DNA of 64,000 nucleotides from Litsea cubeba (Eukaryota; Streptophyta; Magnoliopsida; Laurales; Lauraceae). The stretch lies in assembly GCA_012931725.1 (NCBI GenBank), contig CM022949.1:31201235-31265234 (forward strand), read 5' to 3'. The notes beneath the pieces are model-generated. The model was not told where the DNA came from. It was given only the letters and a program-made list of their open reading frames with translations, and did no database searches. Below are positions 54,849 to 64,000 of the stretch, one piece after another. How positions within the stretch are numbered: position 1 is the first letter of the stretch; every line of letters starts with the position of its first letter. The translations under genes and the position numbers were made by a program.

Positions 54849-57800
54849 GTTGTCTTAGTTGGAATTGCCGTGGGCTTGGGAACCCACGTGCAGTTCGTGG
54901 ACTGCATCTTATGGTGCAAAAACAAGATCCTGTCTTTTTGTTTCTGTGTGAAACAAAGCTGAATACTGCCCGTATGGAAGGTATAAAAAGAAAGCTGGGT
55001 TTTTCGAATTTATTTACAGTTAATCCAATTGGTAGGAGTGGTGGCTTGGCTCTTTTGTGGAAGGATGGTTTGGATGTCTCTCTGTCTTCTTTCTCGAAAT
55101 ATCATATTGATGTCCAAAGTATATCTGAGGCTCTGGGTTCTTTTCGTCTTACTGGTGTTTATGGTGCCCCAAATGTTGCTAATAGAGCGTCGGTGTGGGA
55201 GCTCTTTAAATCTCTAGTGGGTCCTCCTCAAGCGTGGCTCATGATTGGGGATTTTAATGAAATTTTACTCCTGGCGGAGAAGCAAGGGGGCAGGGTTCGA
55301 GATGCTTGGCAGATGGAGGCTTTTCAGAATTTTCTTTCATGTGCTAATTTGAAGGACTTAGTTTTTGAGGGGGATGGCTTTACTTGGACTAATATGCAGT
55401 ATGGTCAGGACTTGATTCGAGCTCGGCTGGATAGAGCAGTCCTACAGTGGATTGGGTTGCTATGTTTCCATCCTACAGAGTTACGCATATTGTCTCCCAT
55501 TGCTCGGATCATAATGCGGTTTGTGTGAATTCTCACTCTCTGCATGCTAAACCTAAGAAATGATTTTTCCGTTTTGAAAATATGTGGGCTCGGGAGGATC
55601 AGTGTGGTGATATTATTAATAACGCTTGGAATTCAATCTCTTCACGAGATGCTCTTTTCAATATGACATCCAAAATTGAGGCAACAAAAAATATGCTGCG
55701 TGGTTGGAATCAAAGGACTGTGGGAAGTGTGCGAAGGAATAAGGACAAGTTAGTGGCGGATATCGCTACCCTCAAAGCGGGCAGTCCAGATATTACTGCT
55801 AAGGAGCATCTCCTTGCTATTCAAAATCAGTTAGATGAAATTCTTAGTCGAGAAGAGACTAAATGGAAACAGCGGGGGACGGTAGCGTGGCTGAAAGATG
55901 GGGATAAAAATACTGCTTACTTTCATCGTAAAGCTTCGAGTCGGCATCGTAAGAACAGGATTATTAAGCTGAAAAATAAGCATGGTATTTGGATTGATGG
56001 GGAGGATAAGGTTGCAAAAGTGGCTGTTGATTACTTTGAGGAGATTTTTTAGTCCCAGGGGGTCGTGGATGTTGAGCAATGCCTAGTTGATATGACACCT
56101 CGTGTGGATTCTTCTATGAATCAGCTATTAACAGGACCGGTGTCAGATGATGAGGTCAAGGAAGCAGTCTTTAGTATCGGTCCTTTTAAATCTCCAGGCC
56201 CGGATGGTATAAATTCTTTCTTTTTCCAGGAATACTGGCATATAGTGGGTGTAGATTTATGTCGTGCTTGTAAATCTTATTTCGAAAATGGGTTTGGCCT
56301 TGATACTATTAATTTTACCTTAATCTGTCTTATTCCTAAGATCAAATATCCTACCGATATGACCCATCTTCGCCCGATTAGCTTGTGTAATGTTGTTTAT
56401 AAAACTATAGCAAAGATTCTGTCTAATCGGTTGAAGATTATCTTACCCTTGATTATATCCGAAAATCAGAGTGCCTTTTTGAAGGGTAGACATATAGTGG
56501 ACAATTTTATGGTCACATGGGAGATTACCCACCATTTGAAGACTTCCAAAGCTAAAGGTAATCAACATTTGGCCTTGAAGCTCGATATGAGTAAAGCTTA
56601 TGACCGTGTGGAATGGCTTTTTCTGGAAAAAGTTATGACTAAGCTTGGTTTTGATAGGAAGTGGATTAGCTGGATCATGGGGTGTGTTTCTTCAGTCTCC
56701 TATTCTGTTCAGCTTAATGGAGAGAGACATGGCTTTATTAAGCCCTCTAGGGGGCTTCGTCAGGGAGATCCTCTTTCGCCCTATTTCTTCATTTTGTGTA
56801 GTGAAGGACTCTTGAATCTCTTGTATCAAGCTGAACGATCAGCTAGCTCCTTTGGTATCTCCATTAGCCCTCAGGGTCCGAGGATTTCTCATTTATTATT
56901 TGCTGATGATTGTATGTTTTTCTGTAAAGCTTCTGAAGGTAGTTGTGACGTAGTTAAACATATTCTTGAAGTTTATGAGAGAGCTTTGGGACAGAAAGTA
57001 AATCCTTCTAAATCCTCGGTGTTTTTTAGTTCTTGCATTCCATGGGATAGGCAAGTCATGCTGGCAAATCGTTTGGGCTTTAATGTTAAGACGACTATGG
57101 ATCGTTATTTGGGACTGCCCATCTGGCATGGTCGCCACAGAAAGGCTGGCTTTAGTTTCTTGAAGAAAAGAGTTGTGCAGAAAATGAATGATTGGAAGGG
57201 CCGGTCTTTGTCCAATGCTGGAAAGGAGATTCTGATTAAAGCAGTGGTACAAGCCCTTCCTTCCTACTTTATGCAGGTTTTCAAACTTCCGAAAGGTATC
57301 TGTACGGAGCTTCAACAGATAACAGCTAAATTCTGGTGGGGCCATGATGATCATAGTACGGGTATTCACTGGTGTACGTGGAATGAATTGAGCAAAAGCA
57401 AGAAAGACGGGGGTCTAGGGTTTCGTAATTTGGAATTCTTTAATTTATCTCTTTTGGCAAAGCAAGCTTGGAGATTGTGTATGAAACCTGATTCCTTGGT
57501 GGCTAGGTTCTTTTTCTCAAAATATTGTGAGGCAAATGATTTCTTGCATGGGTCTTTTAAGACTTTAAAGAAAAATAGTTCTTTTCTCTGGCAGAGTCTT
57601 TGCAAAGGGAGGGAATTTCTTTCCAATGGTGTCAGGTGGGGAATCGGGGAAGGTCAAAATATTGATATTCGGGAAGATGCTTGGGTGGCTCATCCTTCGT
57701 ACTTCAGGATCATTACTCCTAAGCCTATGGGGTGTATGGTTAGGAAGGTAGCTGATCTTATTGATTCTAACCTGGGTATTTGGAGCCGTGATCTTATACA

Positions 57801-59024
57801 GTCCCTCTTTTGGGTAGATGAAGCGAAGCTTATCTTGTCGATTCCTCTGAGCATTCAAAGACGACAAGACAGGCTCCTTTGGCATTTTTCTAAAGATGGT
57901 CAGTATTCTATTAAGTCCGGGTACCATGTGGGTCGTACTCTTGCAGATAGGGGGTTTCTGGTGGGTACGTCAAATGCACTAGGTGAACAGTTTTGGTCTG
58001 CCCTTTAGAAGCTTCCAGTTCCGCCTAAGGTTCGTCTGTTTGATTGGAGGGCGTTGCAGATTTTATCCCTTCTAGTGAGGCGTTGAGTCGAAGACGTCTC
58101 CCCATTGATGTGAGTTGTCGGCGATGTGGTCTGCCGGAGTCGTCTACTCATGTCTTGAGGGATTGTGTGTTTGCTCAAGCAGTCTGGTTTGGTTCCTGCC
58201 TTAGCCTTCGTACAACTGTGTATCAGCATTTACAATTAATGACTTGGGGTTTGGAAATGTTCAATGTTTTTAATGAGGGTGGAGGTGGGGTAGAGGCGAA
58301 AAATTCCTTTGTCCTTTTCTTGTGGGGTTTGTGGATAGCTCGAAATGATTTGGTCTTTAATGGGAAGGAGTGGTTAGTTAAGGATGTGTTGATTTTCTCT
58401 ACTAATTTGGGTAACATTTATAAGGCTGCAAATTCAGTTGATTCCTATCATCCTCCTGTTGTTTTATCGCCTATAAATCCAGGTGTTTGGGTTCCTCCTT
58501 CGATTTTGGGTTTCAAAGTTAATTTTGATGCTGCGTATAGGCCAGATTCAGGAGTGGTAGGTGGAGGAGTCATAATCAGAGATGACAAAGGGACTTTCGT
58601 CGGCGGGCATACTACTCTTATATCTCTTGGGGTGTGTGACGTTAGCCTAGCTGAAGCTTTGGCTGCGAGGGATGCGGTGCTTTTTGCTAAAGAGTTGAAT
58701 ATTCTGCACTTTACTCTTGAGGGAGATAATCAAGCCCTTATAAAGGATCTCAATGCTGGTTCAGTTGACATTTCAGATCGAGGAATAGTGTTGGAAGATA
58801 TTCTTGCTGTAGTTTTGTCATGTATTTCTATATCCTTTTCCTGGGTGGGTAGAGAAGGAAATAGATGTGCTCATGTGTTAGCCACGAGGGCTACTGATTT
58901 TAATTCTGGGACTTGGTGGCGTGATGAGTATCCTTGTATTTTGTTTGACCCGCTTTCCGTAGATATTGCATGTATTCCTTTTAGATCTCTTGCTGATGGC
59001 TTTGCCGAAGGTGATAGACTTTAA
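54845..59024 (+). pseudogene. LINE ORF2 (endonuclease, RT, RNase H), broken
   Basis: The APE-type endonuclease (SWNCRGLG; MIGDFNEIL; SHCSDHNAV) is followed by reverse transcriptase with LDMSKAYDRVEW, GLRQGDPLSPYFF and FADD, then the zinc-binding segment (CRRCGLPESSTHVLRDC) and a plant RNase H (FDAAYRPDSG; AEALAARDA; LEGDNQALI; GNRCAHVLA). Lesions: a one-base loss near 55450, TGA at 55561-55563, TAG at 56050-56052, TAG at 58006-58008 (Trp expected), and a one-base shift near 58065. The order of domains matches plant L1 elements that carry RNase H. ORF2 acts in target-primed reverse transcription, but this copy can no longer code for it. Confidence 0.92.
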
Positions 59025-59080
59025 CGTTTCCTTTTGAATAGATATTTGGTTCCTTTTCAAAAAAAAAAAAAAGAGGCCCA

Positions 59081-60713
59081 AAGGATTTCTCCCTTCTCCA
59101 CCGGGCCATATAGCAAAAGGGGACCTGGCCTCTAAACTAATTGGGCCGAATCTATTCCAAAAATAGGTTGACGGCCCTTTTACGGAACTGCAGAGTGCAG
59201 AATAAGGCTACAATCAAATGGCCGCCCTGCCAGAGTCATATTAAAGATGACTAATACACAGATTGGCTGGGTTTGGCTATTTCCATTTTCTTAGGAATGT
59301 ACATCACTTTCAGGTTATAGAATTAAAACTATAACTTAGCTGGTTAGGACTCAGCTAGTTAGGGACTCCAACGCATTAGTAGGGCTAGAGACTACGTGAG
59401 TTTGAGTTCTCTCAAGCAAAATAAAAGGAACGAAAAAAGGAAAAACAATGGTGTTGTTTGGATGCCCATTTCCATCTCAAAGTAAATTTCCTCTCGTCCA
59501 CGTTCTATTATATGTTACTACTTGTTTAGGGTACTGAAGTTCTTTATAACAATGCAGTTGTTGTCCCGTGCGAATTCTTAGTTCTTTATTTAAATGGTGA
59601 GAATTCACAAAATCAACCTAGTGAAATGTCACTTTTGTCATACAATATTCTTAGATATCATGGTTTTAGAAAGTTTTTTTTTTTTAGAAAGTTAGATGGA
59701 ACTAATTAAACATTTGGAATTCCACTTAGAGGATAGCATTTAAAAAATTATAAATTCTAACAAATAAGAATTCTTGCAAACAAATTGATACTTGAAAGCC
59801 AACACATGAGTATAAGAAAATGTACATTTTTCTTCGTATGTATATTCACCTTAATTTTTACTTTTGTTGGTCATTCGTTTGCTTTACTTAAATCACACAT
59901 CCTCATTTTCTGTAAGATGTGCTTAACCAACTGAGCTATAGCTAAGAACATATATACACTTTAATTACAAATAATAAAAATGATACATTTCCATGATGCA
60001 AGCATCCAAACTCACTTGTTATCATCATTCCTATTATTATCATCATGAGCACCATGATCAAAGTCTTATGTCATTTATTTGGGTCGGCTTTGCGAATTAT
60101 TCTTTTCCATTAATTCTATTGGATAGGCATGAATTTATCGTTTGCAGAATCCACATATTTTTGCAAGAATTTATATCTGGCGTCTAAAAATATCCCAGAT
60201 CCAATAAATAGGTCTGTACATAAAACCCAAACCAAAAACCCAACCCTATTATCAGATGACCAACAACTTGACACCAAATCAGACATTGCCAACCCTTTTT
60301 CTTTTCTTTTTTTGCTCAAAAGGAAATCATACATTGCCACTTGGTTCATGTTAGGTTAGGTAGTTCGAGCCAGGTGGGGTGGGCTGGTCGGGTCAACTTG
60401 TGAGAGGAGGTTACATCTCTATCTCACTCAAAATAGGAATGTGTCCAAATCAGTTGCCTATTTTTAGTGGAATCATAAGTCAGCATTGTACTTCTCCAAG
60501 TTTCTAGGCTTCTAGATATTATGCATTGAAGAAGAACAAAACAAAAGAGAAAACTCATCTTGATTACTTTCACATGTCATAGTAATGTGACTAGTACTCA
60601 TCTTGATTACTTTCACATGTCATAGTAATGTGACTAGTACTCTTCCTCATATTTGAATAAAACATTGGTCAATTACACCTGATATGAGAATGATGTTGCT
60701 GTTACATGTTAAT
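59081..60713. other. Gene-poor stretch with short SINE-like pieces
   Basis: 59325-59430 resembles a tRNA-derived SINE body (AGCTGGTTAGGACTC then GTGAGTTTGAGTTCTC, followed by an A-rich tail). 59895-59940 has a D-arm-like TAGCTCAGTTGGTTAAGCAC on the minus strand. 59996-60105 (minus) has a SINE-like tail with GATGATAATAATAGG. A perfect 43-bp tandem duplication lies at 60553-60638 (ACTCATCTTGATTACTTTC). No gene is recognised. Confidence 0.45.
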
Positions 60714-63700
60714 TGTGAGGCCCCACCGTTGGTGGGCCCTCAATTTGAATTTGAATACTATATATTAGCCTACGTATTTTAATTATACTAATTATGGAGT
60801 TTAGTTAAGGGTAATTATGTATTTTCCTAGGATTAGTCTAGTTGTATAATTAGTAGAGTTAATAGGGTGTCTTTTGTTAATTTTAAAGTTAGTTAATTTG
60901 TTAAAGGCCCTAGCTAGAATTTGTGTTTACTATAGGGGATTTGCACCAAAAAATCTTCTAGAAGCCCCACCTAAAGACCTAAGTACCCTCTACCCTAACC
61001 CTAATCATATTCTAACCCCAAGGGCATTTTTGTCCCTAGCTCAAAAACCCAACCTATTTAAACTAAAATCTCCCTGCCCAAGCAATCATTGTTCATCCCC
61101 TCTCTCAATTCCTATTTCTTTTCTCTCTTCTTCTTCCCCACTTCTCTCCAACGAGCCCTCATCTTCCCCTCCAATTCCTATCTCTCTCCCTCTCTCTCTT
61201 TCTCTTCCCAGAATTTCCAATAGAATGCCAACCCCAGCTAAAACCCCAAGGCTGATCAACAACAGAGGAGCCCCACGGCTGGATTTTCCCTATTATAGCT
61301 TGGTTCTCTTTTATTCCTTCTTCCTTCTTTAGATCAGGCAAGTGCTCCATGCTGCTAACTTAGAATGCATGACTTATCTTCCTCTTGATTTTGCAAACTT
61401 CAATTCTGTTTATATATATTTAGATCGATCGTTGAGTTTGTCTGTTGGTTTTCTTTGGCCATTGATGGATGGGGTTACCTCATTTGGATGATCAATGGTC
61501 CGGTTGATGATGGATGGATGATATGGAAATGATTTTGTTCTTTGATTATGCTTCTGTGATGGTCTGAGGAGAAACCCGGGGGAATTGGGTCACTGTATTA
61601 AGTTCCCGGGAATGGAATTGTGAAAACCCATCTTGCTGCGTCGAGACCGGGATCCAGGTGGTACCACCTTTGGAAAATCAGGACCCCACATCTGATTGAG
61701 GGGCCCTGGGCGACCCTAGGGGAAAAATCTGATCTGGATTTAATCTAGGAGGGGGCCACCATCTTTACCCTGTAGAGAAACTGGGCGTTGTGCATGTTCT
61801 GTAACAGAACATGGGTTCTGTTACAGAACTCGTTTTGAATTAAAGGTAGGGTATGAGTGGGTTATGGCGGTCTGAGGGAGCATGAGAAACTATGGTCTAG
61901 TGGATTTGTGGGGCCCAAGTAGGTCCCTGATTTCAGATCTGATCCAATATAGGATCATGAAATTCTCCTCAAACCCAGAGCTCAGCGATGGCCGAGCTCA
62001 GCGTTGGTAGAGCTCAGCGATGGCCGAGCTCAGCACTGGCCGAGCTCAGCGATGGCTGGATTCAACACTAGCCGAGCTCAGTGTTCTGCCGAGCATAATG
62101 CTCAGGTCGAGATCCGCATTTAGGCCGAGCTCAGTGTTTAGGCTGAGCTCAGTGTCTTGGCCGAGCTCAGTGTTTTACCGAGCTCAGTGCCAGACCGGGC
62201 TCCGTGCTTAACCGAGCTCAGCGCTTGACCGAGCTAAGAGCCTGACCGACCTCAATACCTGACCGAGCTCAATGCTTTACCGAACTCAGCTGGGTGACCG
62301 AACTGAGCTAGGTGCTTTGCCGAGCTGAGCTAGGTGACCGAGCTGAGTGTTCAATTGAGCTCAAGTGCTTAGCCGAACTCCGAGCTGGATTCCGAAAAGG
62401 CCGGATTCCAACAAAGGAGACTAGAACCTGGGACATTCCCTTTAGCCAGAGTTCTTAGTGTGCATGGCCAACTACCGGAAGTTCTTAGTGTGCATGGCCA
62501 GGGGGTTAGCCGAACTCACAGGAAGTTCTGGACATTCAGGCATTGCCTGTAAGGTGTTGCTTCTCTGATCCTAGTGTGCCGAGCTGACCGCCCAAGCCAA
62601 GAGGTCAGCTGAGCACACTTTGTACAGTGATACTTCCCAGATTCTAATTTCTATTGTTGTAATCATATGTGGGGTCCATCGACCATCCAAATAAACTTCC
62701 ATCACTGTGCCAACCACGAGTCAATGGTGTGGCTCTACCTTGACTCGTGGGGTATACTAATTAAGGTTCAGGTTATGTAATCTAAGATGATTCGACCTTT
62801 ATACGTTACTAGTGATGCACATAACTTCTGAGTACCAAACACAGTATTCCTTAGCTTCTATGGTTTCACTTAAAGATCGAATTACCTGAGATAGACTTGA
62901 ATCTGAAGTGGATTATTTACTTAGGTTGGACTGTTGGTATCTCCCATTGATCCTTGTACTTGGAGATTCATCTTCCTCATATTATTACTGTCACTCTATT
63001 GTCCTTATTATTGCTTATACCTGTTAATTAAATCGAAAATGGATGACCTGAGCGTAGGACTACTTAGAGGTGACCCGGTAATATGATTGGGTGAGCATCG
63101 ACCCGTGTCTGTGGCTAGGCGGGCTCTTTTATAGCCTAAATTTAGATGTGGATTACCCTAGACTAGAGAGGTTAGATTGTATGGGCTTGTGACTCATCCT
63201 GGGAATAAATGAATCATATGTCATTGAAAATGGACTTGTGTCTTATTTGGACTGTTGTAGACCAGGCCATGTATTTGGTGGGCCTTGGTATGGATCCAAT
63301 GATTGGACTTGGATTTGTACTATGATCCATAGGTTGTATTGGGTACTTGGACCTCTTAGGGACTTTTGTTAGGACCTTGTTCATGCAAGGCAAAGCCTAG
63401 ACAGACACAGACCCTTATTGTTTCCTGAGTCGGCATAGACATTCACTCAGTTGATCTAAGCTCAGCCAGTGGACTAATCATCACTGGTAGGAACTATTGA
63501 GAGTGTTGTGTGGCTATCATGATGAGCATTGTTGGAGACGGACGGTGCGATACCGAGTCCGGTCTCAGTGTGTGTTGATGGATGATGTTATTTGCGGGGC
63601 TAGATAATCCCCAGCACTGTGAGATTTTCCCCGCCGTGACTGTGTTCAGTATGGGAGGGCCGCGGCATAATATCCCGCGGTATCCAGCTTGTGTGAGTGT

Positions 63701-64000
63701 GCCATTTTGTGTAGGTTTATTATTATGCTTATTCTGATTCTATATTGTTTATATTGCACAACTGCCTAGGATCTGTACCATTGCTATTCTCTTAACTTCA
63801 TTACTGTCCCTACTCATTTTGATGCATGCATCCTCTATTATCTGCATACTGTGACTTGCCAGATCTGATCCACTCTTGGTGCTTAGGTCTTGACCCCGAG
63901 TTCGAGGGCGATGCGTACGCACTCGTAGAGGCGCCCGTAGTAGGTGACTACGGATGGGGACCGGCCGACCCAGAGGTCGAGCCGGAGGGTGGAGAGCCAG
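60714..64000 (+). mobile_element. Probable long LTR (Del/Tekay-like), cut by window end
   Basis: TGTGAGGCCCCACC at 60714 is a usual start of a plant LTR. About 340 bases on is a TATA-like CTATTTAAAC (near 61056) followed by a CT-rich stretch. The segment holds the GAGCTCAG minisatellite (61978-62395) and, near its end, motifs such as GGTGCGATACCGAGTCC and GCGATGCGTACGCACTCGTAG seen in long-LTR chromoviruses of the Del/Tekay type. No coding domain, PBS or LTR end appears before the window ends, so the LTR would exceed 3.2 kb. The assignment rests on motif memory and the start only. Confidence 0.4.
61978..62395. repeat. 16-18-bp minisatellite GAGCTCAGxGxxTGGCC
   Basis: About 24 units of a degenerate 16-18-bp repeat (GAGCTCAGCGATGGCC, GAGCTCAGTGTTTAGGC, GAGCTCAGCGCTTGACC and so on). 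Units near the left are almost identical and those to the right are more diverged. Confidence 0.9.

Larger units (their letters stand above)
52724..59080 (+). mobile_element. Full-length L1-type LINE with 11-bp TSD
   Basis: AAAGAGGCCCA at 52724-52734 recurs at 59070-59080 right after an A tail, giving a target-site duplication around a ~6.3-kb body. The element has a short 5' leader, ORF1, an overlapping ORF2 and a 3' A tail (about 59059-59072). The 5' end is complete by this criterion, which is unusual because most LINE copies are 5'-truncated. Both ORFs carry stops, so the copy is inactive. Confidence 0.92.

Noticed and set aside
59895..59945. tRNA D-arm-like TAGCTCAGTTGGTTAAGCAC on the minus strand
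   Set aside because: No anticodon arm or acceptor stem follows; more likely a SINE or tRNA remnant.

Overview
The window is nuclear DNA of a flowering plant. It holds one spliced host gene of a plant family, LTR retrotransposons primed by plant-type PBS motifs, an L1-type LINE with a plant-style RNase H, many small MITE-like repeats and long AT-rich gene-poor stretches. The family of plant cannot be fixed from sequence alone.

Layout. (1) 1-381: GC-rich edge of something cut off by the window. (2) 382-5568: a foldback-like element with two ~1.45 kb inverted arms around a core of tandem repeats and a minus-strand Gag-like start. (3) 6336-17732: a four-layer nest. An outer hAT-type MITE contains a second hAT-type MITE (6412-17412, 8-bp duplication GTCCTTAT). 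That contains a Pack-MULE (6608-17027, 9-bp duplication TATATTTTA), which in turn contains a Ty1/copia element (8097-13795, 5-bp duplication GTCTT). The Pack-MULE carries fragments of a PPR gene, a wall-associated-kinase-like gene and an RRM/glycine-rich RNA-binding protein gene. (4) 17733-24936: gene-poor DNA with degenerate tandem repeats and an A-rich higher-order repeat array, possibly inside a MULE-like element. (5) 24937-35958: a complete but decayed Ty3/gypsy element of the Tat type, with two RNase H domains, a 72-bp repeat array and an antisense extra ORF with a 'putative gypsy type transposon' domain. (6) 35959-43763: gene-poor DNA. (7) 43764-50969, minus strand: a four-exon SR-protein kinase (SRPK) gene encoding 440 residues, the only apparently intact host gene. 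Its large introns hold MITEs and an LTR remnant. (8) 52735-59070: a full-length L1-type LINE with an 11-bp target duplication and several stop codons. (9) 60714-64000: probably the start of a very long LTR that runs off the window.

How the parts relate. SRPK is expected to phosphorylate SR splicing factors. Nearly everything else is mobile DNA. Premature stops in the copia, gypsy and LINE copies mostly look like C-to-T or G-to-A changes of CAG, CAA, CGA or TGG codons, as expected from cytosine methylation and deamination. The most unusual object is the Pack-MULE: it combines three host gene fragments with nine copies of a 12-bp palindrome (GTCGATATCGAC) at its ends and in an internal array. 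I see no sign of a defence system, biosynthetic cluster or other new cellular pathway.
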